From assembly GCA_030418115.1 (NCBI GenBank), contig JAUHQD010000005.1, positions 62,001 to 126,000 on the forward strand: a DNA stretch of 64,000 nucleotides. Reading direction: 5' to 3'. Shown one piece after another: positions 9,460 to 19,511 of the stretch. Below the pieces are notes generated by a model that saw only the letters and a program-made list of their open reading frames with translations, made no database searches and was not told where the DNA came from. The stretch is from Alteromonadaceae bacterium BrNp21-10. GTDB taxonomy: Bacteria; Pseudomonadota; Gammaproteobacteria; Enterobacterales; Alteromonadaceae. The stretch's first letter is position 1. The number at the start of each line of letters is the position of its first letter. The position numbers were made by a program, and so were the translations under genes.

Positions 9460-10491
9460 ATGAAACCATCAATCCTGTTTAAACATCTCGTCATTTTACT
9501 GTGCATGTACATACAATCCGCTTGGGCGGGGCACGCTGTTAAGCCTTTTTTGGATATTGAATGGGCGCAAGCTAAAAACTTTAAACTCACAACGGATATT
9601 TATGTGCCGGACACCAAGCAAGAACAAATGCCGGTGTTGATTATTTATCATGGTGGCGGTTGGTTGCTTAACACCAAAGAGATCATGAATGACCTAGCGC
9701 AATACATTGCTGCCAACTCGAATACCGTTGTAGTGAATATGAATTACCGCACCTTCGCCGATGTTGGTAACACCACCACCGCCAACGAAATTGTTGACGA
9801 TGCCATGGGCGCGGTACTGTGGGTCAAAGACAATATTAAACAATATCACGGCGACCCAACGCGGGTGGCCGTCACCGGCGATAGCGCGGGTGGCCATTTA
9901 GCGGCAATGGTAACCTTAGCAGGGCGGAACTTAAAAACGGCAGGATTTAATGGCAAGACCTTAGGATTCAAGCCAAGCTATTTGCCCAAAGGCAAAACAG
10001 CAGAACAAGTGGCGGCAGAAGACGGCTTATCGGTGCAGGCCAGCATTTTAAGTTATGCTGCCTTTGACCTTCACCAATCGGCTAAGAACGGCTTTGAAGC
10101 CGCAACTAACCCTTTTTGGAAATGGGCTAATGCTTCTGCTCGGGGGATGTTTGGTGACACCATAAACGTTAATGATAATCCTGATTTTTATCACGCGGTT
10201 TCGCCGCTGCAGTATATTGTTGATCACGATATCTATGCCTTTGCCCCACAATTTGTATTGGTTGGCCGCAACGATAACCTGACGACGCCTGAATCGGCCA
10301 AAAACTACGTCAATCTGCTTAAAAATGCAGGACAAAACGTTAACTTTAAAATCTATGACAATAGAACCCACGGCTTTTTAGACAGTGGCTGCCCACCTTA
10401 TTCCAGCGGCTGTTTTTCGGAACTAGCCGTGCCGGTGGTCAAGAATATGATTGATTTTTTGCACAACACATTAGGCTCAACATCTAAATAA
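9460..10491 (+). CDS. Exported alpha/beta-hydrolase (carbohydrate-esterase-like)
   Basis: 343 residues with a signal peptide (cut near residue 23, SAWA). Alpha/beta-hydrolase of the hormone-sensitive lipase/BD-FAE type: oxyanion motif YHGGGWLLN near 66, nucleophile elbow GDSAGGHLA (Ser near 145), an acid residue in VGRNDNLTTP and the final His in NRTHGFLDSGC. Exported enzymes of this type often remove acetyl or feruloyl groups from polysaccharides; deacetylation or deferuloylation of arabinan or pectin side chains is inferred from the neighbours, not from the sequence. Likely first gene of a rightward operon with the Tat-exported GH51 and GH95. Confidence 0.85.
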   Translation: MKPSILFKHLVILLCMYIQSAWAGHAVKPFLDIEWAQAKNFKLTTDIYVPDTKQEQMPVLIIYHGGGWLLNTKEIMNDLAQYIAANSNTVVVNMNYRTFADVGNTTTANEIVDDAMGAVLWVKDNIKQYHGDPTRVAVTGDSAGGHLAAMVTLAGRNLKTAGFNGKTLGFKPSYLPKGKTAEQVAAEDGLSVQASILSYAAFDLHQSAKNGFEAATNPFWKWANASARGMFGDTINVNDNPDFYHAVSPLQYIVDHDIYAFAPQFVLVGRNDNLTTPESAKNYVNLLKNAGQNVNFKIYDNRTHGFLDSGCPPYSSGCFSELAVPVVKNMIDFLHNTLGSTSK

Positions 10492-10598
10492 CCAGTAATA
10501 AAATAAATCCTGAAACTAAATTATTAAAACACATTATGTGGCCATTATTAACCCTGTAGTACCAAATCGGCTACTTGCTAATGTCAAAGGAGAAACCC

Positions 10599-12677
10599 AT
10601 GAAAAACGCTTTTTTACCCATATCAAGACGTAAATTATTGTTAGGAACAATGGCATTAGCTGGCAGCCAAGCATTACCGGCATTTAGTATGACCAACAAG
10701 GGCATTACAACGGTTATTGATGCAAAGCAACGTTTCACCGCGGTGTCCCCCTATATCTATGGCGGCTTCATTGAACACATCGGAAACTTAATCAACCATA
10801 GCTTGTGGAGTGAAGTACTTGATGACCGTAAGTTTTATTATGACGTGCTAGAAAAAGCCGATGTGAAGCCCGCCGACAGACGAGCAGCCATGCGCTTTAT
10901 TAACAAATGGACGGTCATTGGTAGTCCGTCTGCGCATCATCTCGATACCACGCACCCTTATGTCGGTGAACACAGCCCAGTTATTGACTTACAAGCAGGC
11001 ATATCCAACGGTATTGCTCAGGATGGCTTATCCCTTGAAGGTGGCAAAACCTATAATGGCAGAATTGTTCTGGCTAAAACCAACACAGCCAATGTTACGG
11101 TAACGCTTATTAGCGGAACCGATCAGCAAAAGGTAAAAATAAAAACCAGTAAAAAATGGCACACCGCGCATTTTCAGCTAACAGCTGGTAATGATACTAC
11201 CCAAGGCCGCATAGAAATTACTGCAGAGGGTAAAGGCAGTTTACGAATAGGCGCTATTTCACTTATGCCTGCGGACAATGTTCGCGGCTTCCGTGCCGAT
11301 ACCATCGCCTTAATGCGGGAAATGGATTGTAAAATGCTACGTATGCCCGGTGGCAATTTTATCTCCGCTTATGACTGGAAAGATACCGTAGGTGATCCAG
11401 ATAAACGCCCACCTGTATTAGATCCGGTTTGGAGCGCAGTACAACCCAATGATGTCGGTGTCGATGAACTTATTCAAATGTGTGAGCTGATCAAATGTGA
11501 ACCTTACTGGTGCGTCAATACCGGTTTTGGTGAACCACGCTCAGGGGCGGAATTGGTTGAATACGTTAATGGCAGCAAAGAAACCGTTTGGGGCGCGAAA
11601 CGTGCGGCTAATGGTCACACCGAACCGTACAAGGTTAAATACTGGAATATTGGTAATGAAATGTATGGTCACTGGCAGCGCGGGCATATGTCTCGCGATC
11701 ATTATGTCACCAAACACAATTTATTTGCCGATGCGATGCGTAAAGTGGATCCAAACATATATATTGTCGCTCCTGGCGGCTTTGTTGACGAAATGACTAC
11801 CGGTCAGGGAATTTTTATTGCCGGTCAACCGCAAGTAAAAGTCGGCTCTGATAGAGATTGGGCTTATGGCATGCTGCAAGGTAGCTGGGGGAAATTTGAT
11901 GCGCTCGCAACCCATGCTTATCCGCCTGAGGGCAAACGTTTTAATTTAGACACCGGTAAACTATTTGACGTTGATATGACCTTACTGGAATCAGTACGCC
12001 AGCCACCGGATCGTGTAAGAACCATGGTTGATGCTTGGGTGGAATACAAAAAGGCCTTCCCTGAATTAGAAAAAGGCGCAATTAAAGTATTCTTTGATGA
12101 ATGGGCTTATCATTTCCAAGATGATTTAAAAGGCAGCCTTGCCATCGCGTTAACCCTGCATGAATTCTATCGCCATACCGACTTTATCGATATGGCAGGC
12201 TATACCATGGCAACCGCATGGATAGACTTTAACCGTACCCTATCGACCATTAGTACTAAGGGGCGCATTTTTCAGCTCTTCAACAAACACTATGGCACCA
12301 TTCCCATTGCGGTTGATGGCAATTCACCGCAACCTGCGCCTCAATATCCAATTGGAGGTGATCAGCCTAGTGTCAATTCTGGCAGTGCCACTTACCCATT
12401 AGATGTATCAGCGTCCCTAACCGATGATGGTGCAACCTTAGTGGTGTCAGTAGTGAATGCAACCGAATCAGAGCATAGCCTAGACTTAAGTTTACAAAGC
12501 TTTAGCCCACGTAAAAATGGCACCTGTTGGAAGTTTACTGGCGCATCGGCAGAGTCTAAAAATCAGCTTGGTAAAGCGCCCGAGGTTATTATTAAAGAAC
12601 TAACCTTTAATGCCCAAAGTCCATCTTTATACATTACCCCCTTTAGTGTTGAAATTTACCATTTTAGTGCGGCTTAA
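10599..12677 (+). CDS. Tat-exported GH51-type alpha-L-arabinofuranosidase
   Basis: 692 residues from the ATG at 10599, chosen over an upstream in-frame ATG because AAGGAGA sits seven bases before it and because it leaves a proper twin-arginine signal (SRRKLLLGTMALAG). Order: signal peptide, N-terminal beta strand pair, a CBM4/9-like beta-sandwich insertion (about 130-225) and the GH51 barrel with RMPGGNF, acid/base Glu354 in WNIGNEMYG and nucleophile Glu501 in VFFDEWAYH, then a beta-sandwich tail. This is the large bacterial and plant-like GH51 form. It gives the cell a second exported arabinofuranosidase, by a different secretion route from the 514-residue enzyme. The GH95 gene follows almost immediately. 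Confidence 0.9.
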   Translation: MKNAFLPISRRKLLLGTMALAGSQALPAFSMTNKGITTVIDAKQRFTAVSPYIYGGFIEHIGNLINHSLWSEVLDDRKFYYDVLEKADVKPADRRAAMRFINKWTVIGSPSAHHLDTTHPYVGEHSPVIDLQAGISNGIAQDGLSLEGGKTYNGRIVLAKTNTANVTVTLISGTDQQKVKIKTSKKWHTAHFQLTAGNDTTQGRIEITAEGKGSLRIGAISLMPADNVRGFRADTIALMREMDCKMLRMPGGNFISAYDWKDTVGDPDKRPPVLDPVWSAVQPNDVGVDELIQMCELIKCEPYWCVNTGFGEPRSGAELVEYVNGSKETVWGAKRAANGHTEPYKVKYWNIGNEMYGHWQRGHMSRDHYVTKHNLFADAMRKVDPNIYIVAPGGFVDEMTTGQGIFIAGQPQVKVGSDRDWAYGMLQGSWGKFDALATHAYPPEGKRFNLDTGKLFDVDMTLLESVRQPPDRVRTMVDAWVEYKKAFPELEKGAIKVFFDEWAYHFQDDLKGSLAIALTLHEFYRHTDFIDMAGYTMATAWIDFNRTLSTISTKGRIFQLFNKHYGTIPIAVDGNSPQPAPQYPIGGDQPSVNSGSATYPLDVSASLTDDGATLVVSVVNATESEHSLDLSLQSFSPRKNGTCWKFTGASAESKNQLGKAPEVIIKELTFNAQSPSLYITPFSVEIYHFSAA

Positions 12678-12698
12678 CTTATGAGGTATGCAACCATA

Positions 12699-15191
12699 AT
12701 GAAAAACAAAATAACGAGGTTAACGCTGTTTTACTTAGGTGTTTCTTCGTTTGCACTTGTCGGCTTAAACAGCGCCATCGCCGATGATAGCTCACAAAAG
12801 CTATGGTATGACCAACCCGCTTCCCAATGGGAAGCGGCACTGCCATTAGGCAATGGTCGCTTGGGTGCCATGGTTTATGGCGGTGTGCAAACTGAAACCA
12901 TCCAATTAAATGAGGACACGTTTTGGGCCGGTGGCCCGCACAATAATCTAAACCTCACGGCTAAAAGCGCTTTACCGAAAATAAGGCAGCTCATTAATGC
13001 CGGTGATTATGCCGCAGCATCACAAATGGCAGAGAAAAACATTACCAGTCAGGGCGCGCAAGGCATGCCTTATCAGTCGGCTGGCGTGCTTAATTTAGAA
13101 TTTTCCAGTCACCAGCAGTACAGCAATTATTATCGCGAATTAGATTTAGAAAACGCCGTCGCCACCACTCGCTATCAAGTGAATGACGTCATCTACCAGC
13201 GCGAAATATTCAGTTCGTTTGTGGATAACGTTATTATTATCCATCTAAGTGCCAGTAAGAAAAATGCACTGAATTTTTCAATGTCGTTATCACACCCCGA
13301 TAAAATGCAAGTGACTGCGTTACCGAATACTAACAGTTTACTGATGGAAGGCACTTCCAGAGATCATGAAGGCATAAAAGGCCAAGTTAAGTTGGCTAAC
13401 CTTGCCAAAATATTGAATAGCGATGGCAAAGTAATACAGCAAAACGATACCCTTAAAGTAACCGACGCTTCAGAGGTCATCATTGTTGTTTCTTTAGCAA
13501 CTAACGTTGTCAATTATAACGATATTAGTGCCAGTGCAGGACAACGCGCCGAGAACTACTTGCACGGCGCCGAGTTAAAATTAAAAGCAACAGACAATGC
13601 CTATTTGCAAGCGCGGCAAGCCCACAGCAGATTCTATCAACAATACTTTAACCGCGTGTCATTGAACTTGGGAAACAACCAATTTACCAAAGACCCTACC
13701 GATACTCGTATTCAACAATTTTCCAAGCGATACGACCCGGCATTGGTCAGCTTGTACTTTCAATTTGGTCGCTATTTACTGATCTCCTCATCCCAACCAA
13801 GTACACAAGCTGCCAATTTACAGGGGATTTGGAATCCACATTCGTTACCACCTTGGGACAGTAAATACACCCTCAACATTAACTTTGAAATGAACTATTG
13901 GCCTTCAGAAGTTACCCAGCTAACTGAACTCAACGAGCCATTCATTCAGTTAGTACGTGAGTTAGCCGAAACGGGTCGGCAATCGGCTGCTGAAATGTAT
14001 GGGGCACGCGGCTGGATGGCACATCACAATACCGATATATGGCGCGTGACCGGTGGTATTGATTGGTCATGGGGGTCATGGCCAACCAGTAATGCATGGT
14101 TAACTGAGCATCTATGGCAAAAATATTTATATAACGGTGACGAGTCTTATTTAAGCAGCGTTTACCCAATTATGAAGGGAGCCTGTGAGTTCTTCGAAGA
14201 CTTTTTAGTCACCGATGAAAAAACCGGCTGGCTGATCGTTTCTCCGTCGATGTCACCTGAAAATGCCTCAGGTGTTAGCGGTCAGAAAATTGCCGCCGGC
14301 GTAACCATGGACAATCAATTACTGTTTGATCTTTTTTCTCACAGTATTCGTGCCGCCAATATCCTCCAGCTAGATGAAAATTTGACGCAAAAATGGCAAG
14401 TCATTATTGATAAATTGCCACCGATGCAAATTGGCCAATATCATCAATTGCAAGAGTGGCTAGAGGATTGGGATGATCCGGCTGATCATCATCGCCATGT
14501 TTCACACCTGTATGGGCTTTATCCGAGCAACCAGATTTCCCCTCTTCGTACACCTGAGTTATTTAGCGCGGCGAAGGTCAGTCTTGAGCAACGCGGCGAT
14601 CCCTCAACCGGTTGGTCGATGAATTGGAAAATTAATTTATGGGCGCGTTTGCTCGACGGTAATCGCGCTTTAAAACTTATGCATGATCAAATCCAACTGG
14701 TGAATGCCACCTCAGGTGAGGCGGGGGGAACCTACCCCAATATGTTCGACGCACATCCACCATTTCAAATAGATGGTAATTTCGGTTTTACCTCAGGCGT
14801 GGCAGAAATGCTGCTGCAAAGCCATGACGGCAGTGTACATCTGTTACCGGCTCTTCCCGGCGCGTGGCCAGAAGGTGAGGTAACCGGCTTAGTCGCCAGA
14901 GGCGGATTTATTGTCGATATGAAATGGCGAAAAGGCCAAGTAACGTACCTTAAAGTTACTTCTCGTTTGAGTGGTAATTTACGCTTACGTTCATATGCGC
15001 CATTGCCCAAAGCAGATGGCTTTAAGGCCACCAGCGCCAAGGGCGTTAATCCTAATGCCTTTTACGCCACTCCAGAAGATAAAACCTACCTTAAACATAC
15101 TGCAATTAATTTACCCATCTTGTCACTGGATAACACCTTGTTAATCGACATACCGACAACGGCAGGGCAAAGTTATATTTGGGGCCAATAG
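12699..15191 (+). CDS. Exported GH95 alpha-L-fucosidase / alpha-L-galactosidase
   Basis: About 830 residues. The ATG at 12699 ([10 protein letters not shown]) gives a normal signal peptide cut near SAIA, with GAGG 12 bases upstream; another in-frame ATG at 12681 is possible. GH95 layout: N-terminal beta domain, a linker, an (alpha/alpha)6 barrel and a C-terminal beta domain. Key residues of the inverting mechanism are kept: Asn444 in HHNTDIW, Glu521 in SPSMSPEN and Asp692 in FQIDGNFG. Family activity is removal of terminal alpha-1,2-L-fucose or L-galactose; in an arabinose locus the substrate could be decorated arabinogalactan, rhamnogalacturonan or algal galactan (inference). It starts 21 bases after the GH51 stop, so the two are co-transcribed. 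Confidence 0.9.
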   Translation: MKNKITRLTLFYLGVSSFALVGLNSAIADDSSQKLWYDQPASQWEAALPLGNGRLGAMVYGGVQTETIQLNEDTFWAGGPHNNLNLTAKSALPKIRQLINAGDYAAASQMAEKNITSQGAQGMPYQSAGVLNLEFSSHQQYSNYYRELDLENAVATTRYQVNDVIYQREIFSSFVDNVIIIHLSASKKNALNFSMSLSHPDKMQVTALPNTNSLLMEGTSRDHEGIKGQVKLANLAKILNSDGKVIQQNDTLKVTDASEVIIVVSLATNVVNYNDISASAGQRAENYLHGAELKLKATDNAYLQARQAHSRFYQQYFNRVSLNLGNNQFTKDPTDTRIQQFSKRYDPALVSLYFQFGRYLLISSSQPSTQAANLQGIWNPHSLPPWDSKYTLNINFEMNYWPSEVTQLTELNEPFIQLVRELAETGRQSAAEMYGARGWMAHHNTDIWRVTGGIDWSWGSWPTSNAWLTEHLWQKYLYNGDESYLSSVYPIMKGACEFFEDFLVTDEKTGWLIVSPSMSPENASGVSGQKIAAGVTMDNQLLFDLFSHSIRAANILQLDENLTQKWQVIIDKLPPMQIGQYHQLQEWLEDWDDPADHHRHVSHLYGLYPSNQISPLRTPELFSAAKVSLEQRGDPSTGWSMNWKINLWARLLDGNRALKLMHDQIQLVNATSGEAGGTYPNMFDAHPPFQIDGNFGFTSGVAEMLLQSHDGSVHLLPALPGAWPEGEVTGLVARGGFIVDMKWRKGQVTYLKVTSRLSGNLRLRSYAPLPKADGFKATSAKGVNPNAFYATPEDKTYLKHTAINLPILSLDNTLLIDIPTTAGQSYIWGQ

Positions 15192-15229
15192 TCAGTACAG
15201 GTAAATTAATAGCACCTTCATTGAGACAT

Positions 15230-15267
15230 AAAAAAGCCAAGTAGATTTAACTTCTCTTGGCTTTTTT
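15230..15267. terminator. Bidirectional intrinsic terminator between GH95 and GH97
   Basis: Inverted repeat of 12 bases (AAAAAAGCCAAG pairing with CTTGGCTTTTTT) with a 14-base loop, flanked by A-runs and T-runs so it can terminate in both directions. It lies between the convergent GH95 and GH97 genes. Confidence 0.9.
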
Positions 15268-15337
15268 ATTTGCTTTACTTAACCGGTGGCTATTTAGGCG
15301 AACGCAAATGCAATACTTGGCATTGATTGGCTAAATT

Positions 15338-17269
15338 CTAAAATCGGATAACAAAACCACCCGCTGCGCCAACCGTTATCGGTAGCATCCCACTGTTAAC
15401 AGTTTGTGTGCTAAAAGAGCGTGGTCCATCACCATCGGTGATTAAGGTGCCCTCGCGCTCACCTAAAAAGCGCAGATCGACTAGCAACTGCTTTTGCTGT
15501 TGCTCACCATTCACTCCGGCCACATACCAATGTTCGCCACTGCGACGAGCTATCACCGCTAACTTACCCGGTGATCCTTGAATAAATCGACTTTCATCCC
15601 ACTGTCCCGGAACTTGCTGTAAATAGGCTTTAACGTATTCCGGCACTTTTTGCATTTGTGGTGGTGTAGTGACTAAATGCTGAATACCAGATAGGAACAA
15701 CACCGGTAACGCCAATTGGAAACCATTAGTGGTTTTGCGCTCGATGTTTGGAATATCACCTAACACCATAGGTGTAAAATCCATGGGGTCAAACAAGTTA
15801 CGGGTAAAAGGCAACATGCTAACGTGACGCGCTTCGTTATTGGCTACATCTTGATTAAAAGTAATCATCTCCAGCCCTTTAATGGCCTCAGAAGTGACAA
15901 AATTTGGGTAAGTACGTTGAATGCCTCGAGGTAAAACCGAACCATGAAAATTCACCAGCAATTCATGAGCAGCTGCATCTTGCAGAATATCGATGTAATA
16001 CTGCATTACTGAAGCACCATCACCGGGGAAGAAATCAATTTTTACTCCGCGAATACCCATAGCCTGTAATTTAGCGAACTCGGCTACACGGTCTTCATGG
16101 GTTAGCAACGCACTTTTAGGGCTATAAACTGTATTATTCCAAGGGCCAGATGAGTTGTACCACAACAATAAACCCACGTTTTTGCTCTCAGCATATTTGG
16201 CTAACTCAGCAATTTTGTCGTACCCAATTTTTTGATCCCAATCTGCATCCACCAGTACATAAGGCCAGTGCATTTCAGAGGCATAATCAATAAAGTCCTT
16301 TTGCACCGGATAAATGGTGGCATCGTCCTTCATCAAGCCCCAGCTCCAAGCAGAGATCCCCGGCTGAATAAAATCGGTATTGGCCAACTGATTGGCCGGC
16401 GCTAAGTCTGTACCTAAAGTAGAATTGGTCACCGTGGCTAAGTCGCCCACCACCAGCAAACGCCAAGGAGTACTAAAAGGTAATGTCACTTTCGGTAAAT
16501 GTTGTCCGGCTTTGATGGTTTCTGCCGCATCGGGCAAGCGTAATTGATATAAACCGCCGTCACTGTTTTGTGCCAAATTACTACCACTGTAGTCACCGGT
16601 CATGCCCGTTTCAGAAATGACAATCCAACTATCCCTACATTTAAACAACGCCGGATAAACCCAACCACTCTTGGTGGGTGACGGTGTACCTACTGCTATT
16701 TCTTGCAGGTAATCTTCTTCATAAGAAGGGTTAGTGTTCATCCAGCCTGTTTGGGCATCGGCTTTAAATTGCAGCCAAGCTTTGGATTCAGGATAGAAAT
16801 GAAACCCAGTACTTTCGGCAAGTACCTGTTGCGTTTGAGTATATTGGCCCGGCAGTTGATAACGAAAGGCCATACCATCATCTGACATGCGCACTGCTAG
16901 CTGTAATTCCCCATGTTCACTGTTTTCAAAACTAAAAACACGTTCATTGGCCACATAACGAATGTGTTTTTGCTTGCCTGTCCACATTCGATATTCATCA
17001 TTTATCACTGTTTGTGCAGATGTTGATATATAACGTAGGCCAGTAACAAAATTGGCTTTCTCTAAACTGATACCTAGTGGCGAAGGCAGCATGACTGCAT
17101 TACCTTGCCTAAACAATTGATATTGCAACTGCCCCTGGTCGGTAAGTTCAATCACCGCACTCAGGTTTTCATCTGGGCTAACAACTGTATTTTGCCAAGC
17201 GCTTTGAGCGCTTAATGACAAAAAAAGACAACAGCAAAGCGCTGCTTTGTTCCAATAATGGATAAGCAT
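15338..17269 (-). CDS. Exported GH97 retaining-type alpha-glycosidase
   Basis: 643 residues with a signal peptide (cut near residue 24). N-terminal beta-super-sandwich (about 25-285), catalytic barrel (about 290-560) and a C-terminal beta domain. The barrel contains GVKIDFFPGDG with Asp412, matching the aspartate nucleophile of retaining GH97 enzymes (alpha-galactosidase type), and Glu461 in VTSEAIKG as acid/base candidate; inverting SusB-like alpha-glucosidases use a different arrangement. GH97 also includes bifunctional beta-L-arabinopyranosidase/alpha-galactosidases, which would fit this locus; the substrate is inference. AGGAGC precedes the ATG. Last gene of the leftward operon with galM and the Tat-exported protein. 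Confidence 0.88.
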   Translation of the reverse strand: MLIHYWNKAALCCCLFLSLSAQSAWQNTVVSPDENLSAVIELTDQGQLQYQLFRQGNAVMLPSPLGISLEKANFVTGLRYISTSAQTVINDEYRMWTGKQKHIRYVANERVFSFENSEHGELQLAVRMSDDGMAFRYQLPGQYTQTQQVLAESTGFHFYPESKAWLQFKADAQTGWMNTNPSYEEDYLQEIAVGTPSPTKSGWVYPALFKCRDSWIVISETGMTGDYSGSNLAQNSDGGLYQLRLPDAAETIKAGQHLPKVTLPFSTPWRLLVVGDLATVTNSTLGTDLAPANQLANTDFIQPGISAWSWGLMKDDATIYPVQKDFIDYASEMHWPYVLVDADWDQKIGYDKIAELAKYAESKNVGLLLWYNSSGPWNNTVYSPKSALLTHEDRVAEFAKLQAMGIRGVKIDFFPGDGASVMQYYIDILQDAAAHELLVNFHGSVLPRGIQRTYPNFVTSEAIKGLEMITFNQDVANNEARHVSMLPFTRNLFDPMDFTPMVLGDIPNIERKTTNGFQLALPVLFLSGIQHLVTTPPQMQKVPEYVKAYLQQVPGQWDESRFIQGSPGKLAVIARRSGEHWYVAGVNGEQQQKQLLVDLRFLGEREGTLITDGDGPRSFSTQTVNSGMLPITVGAAGGFVIRF

Positions 17270-17328
17270 TTAAAGCTCCTATTATGAGTTTGCCAAGGGC
17301 AACGCAACTGCGTTACCCGATGGCTGAT

Positions 17329-18408
17329 TTAGGCGAGTTTTTGCTGGGTGGTTAAAAAGCGATAGCTAATGCGTGTTTTGTAAGTATCGCCTGGCAGCAA
17401 TGTCGTTGTTGGAAAATGGCTGTGATTTGGAGAGTCAGGGTGATGTTGTGGCTCTAAACATAAACCACTTCGATGCTGATAGGTTTGACCTTTACCCGTC
17501 AAAGTACCATCTAAAAAGTTTCCTGAATAAAACTGTACTGCAGGCTCTTCGGTATGTACTTCTAAAATGCGGCCTGAGGTAGGCTCTACTACTCTAGCTG
17601 CCAGTGACATAGCTCCAGCTTCCTTGTCAAATAGCACATAGTTATGGTCGTAGCCTAAGCCAAATTTCATTTGCTGGTCGTTGGCATTAATATCTTTACC
17701 AATGGCCTTTAATTGACTGAAATCAAACGGGCCGTTAGTGATATCGCTAAATTCACCCGTTGGGATCAAGCCTTTATCCACTGGAGTGATTTGCTTGGAG
17801 TTAATCATCAACTGATGATCTAAGATGCTACCTTTACCGGCCAAGTTAAAATAACTGTGCTGAGTCATATTAACGATAGTGGCTTTATCGGTGGTAGCGC
17901 TAAAGCGCATATCCAACTCATCTTCATTGGTCAGCTCATACACCACTTCAGATGTTAAGGTGCCCGGATAACCCTGATCACCATCTGGGCTAACTAATGT
18001 CATTACCACACCGGCACTGTGCTCGGTAACAAAGGGCGCCATATCCCAGACTTTTTTATCAAAACCTTGTACACCACCGTGTAAATGGTTTTCACCATCA
18101 TTAGTGTCAAGTTGGTAATTTTTACCTGCCAGAGTGAATTTCCCCTTGGCGATACGGTTACCATAGCGACCAATTAGCGCACCGAAGTACGGATTTGATT
18201 TCACATAGCTGTCGATGTTATCCAAGCCTAAAACAATATCGTTAAATTTACCGTTTTTATCCGCGGTTAATAAACGGGTAATAATACCACCGTAACTAAT
18301 GATCTCGACCTCAACACCATTACTGTTCTGCAATGTAACGCGGTTTATCTCGGTGCCATCGGCCAAATAACCATAATGGCTTTGACGGGTGCTTGGTAAA
18401 TTTTGCAT
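17329..18408 (-). CDS. galM: Aldose 1-epimerase (mutarotase)
   Basis: 359 residues, cytoplasmic by absence of a signal. Catalyses interconversion of the alpha and beta anomers of aldoses before isomerase or kinase action. Family motifs in order: NRIAKGKFTL, ENHLHGGVQGFDKKVWD (substrate His), TQHSYFNLAG (catalytic His), the GYDHNYVL Asp, EPAVQFYSGNFLDG, and the catalytic Glu in SGLCLEPQHHPDSPN. The length is typical of GalM. AGGATT precedes the ATG. It lies between the Tat-exported protein and GH97; in this locus its natural substrate is probably L-arabinose or galactose. Confidence 0.93.
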   Translation of the reverse strand: MQNLPSTRQSHYGYLADGTEINRVTLQNSNGVEVEIISYGGIITRLLTADKNGKFNDIVLGLDNIDSYVKSNPYFGALIGRYGNRIAKGKFTLAGKNYQLDTNDGENHLHGGVQGFDKKVWDMAPFVTEHSAGVVMTLVSPDGDQGYPGTLTSEVVYELTNEDELDMRFSATTDKATIVNMTQHSYFNLAGKGSILDHQLMINSKQITPVDKGLIPTGEFSDITNGPFDFSQLKAIGKDINANDQQMKFGLGYDHNYVLFDKEAGAMSLAARVVEPTSGRILEVHTEEPAVQFYSGNFLDGTLTGKGQTYQHRSGLCLEPQHHPDSPNHSHFPTTTLLPGDTYKTRISYRFLTTQQKLA

Positions 18409-18437
18409 GGTTTAAATCCTAAACGAATAAAGTGAAA

Positions 18438-19403
18438 TCAAGCCCGATATACGGACGTAAAAGGGGTCAACTGGATACGCGCTGCATATAGTTCGGATGA
18501 CTGCGTTCCAGACCAGATTTGATGATGCTGATCATAAGCAATACGCAACATCTGTTGCGATTCTGCAGTTAACTCTGTAACTGTTGATAAAGCCTGTGCA
18601 TGCCAGCGTGATGATAGGCTCTGTGCCTGAAGTTTTACTAACTGATTATCTCTGTTCAAACAAGTAATTTCATAACCACTTGTGGTTTTGGTTAACACCG
18701 GACTAGTCAGTTGTATCGCTGTAGTATTGGATAAAGTGATAGCCAGCCATTTGCTTGAACGTTGGCTAACGGGATTAAATGTCGCCATGGATAACATCTT
18801 GCCATCGCTTGCCAGCAGGTGCATTTGGCCATCACTATTGTTAAAAAGTGATAACTCATTGGCGGCCACTAATGGTTTAACTCTTTCCAGCCTAAACACG
18901 CTGTTAACTGAATCCGCTACGGCGATATAACCCTGCATACTGGAAACGCTGCTGCCACTGCTGAACGTTAACCAATAACGATTCTGCGCAGAATGTAAAC
19001 GAGGGTTAGCGGGTAATGCTGAAGACTGTAACAATTGAACAACTGCAGGATCTAAGCGCAATGTTGCTGTTTGTGCGCTAAAGCTACCAATATATTGATG
19101 TAAGCTGATTTCACTGGGCTGGGTAACATTAACAGATAGCACATGACGATCACCACCATCAAACCATGGCACAACTTGCTGTGCTGATTGCCCGATAGTA
19201 AGTGATACTGTGCGGCTGGCGGTCGATGTGGCTGCAGCAACTGCACCAGCGAAACCTAAACAGGTCATCCCCAAGGCACTGCGCGTCAAAAAACGTCGAC
19301 GACTGAGATTATGGCTGGGTTCAACAGAAGATGGCACTTCAACCACTGGAGTAGAGCAATGTTTATTTTTTGAAGTTGTACACTCTTGCATGCTATTCAC
19401 CAT
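18438..19403 (-). CDS. Tat-exported protein of unknown function
   Basis: 321 residues. A long N-region of about 33 residues precedes a twin-arginine motif (LSRRRFLTRS) and a hydrophobic stretch ending in AAAATSTA. The mature part (about 60-321) is Ser/Thr/Gln-rich and beta-strand-like, with few charged clusters and no enzyme motif that I recognise; it could be a sugar-binding or structural beta-propeller or jelly-roll protein. It is the first gene of the leftward unit with galM (29-base gap) and GH97, and starts 107 bases downstream of the HAD phosphatase gene. An in-frame ATG four codons later (19391) is an alternative start. Tat export implies cytoplasmic folding or a cofactor. Confidence 0.75.
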   Translation of the reverse strand: MVNSMQECTTSKNKHCSTPVVEVPSSVEPSHNLSRRRFLTRSALGMTCLGFAGAVAAATSTASRTVSLTIGQSAQQVVPWFDGGDRHVLSVNVTQPSEISLHQYIGSFSAQTATLRLDPAVVQLLQSSALPANPRLHSAQNRYWLTFSSGSSVSSMQGYIAVADSVNSVFRLERVKPLVAANELSLFNNSDGQMHLLASDGKMLSMATFNPVSQRSSKWLAITLSNTTAIQLTSPVLTKTTSGYEITCLNRDNQLVKLQAQSLSSRWHAQALSTVTELTAESQQMLRIAYDQHHQIWSGTQSSELYAARIQLTPFTSVYRA

Positions 19404-19511
19404 TTTAAATTATTTATTATAATTTGTATTACAATTAACATAATGACTGCAAAGGTTAATTGTAAATTCATCCATTAAAACACCGCTAAACAACATTCAA
19501 CAAATACAACG

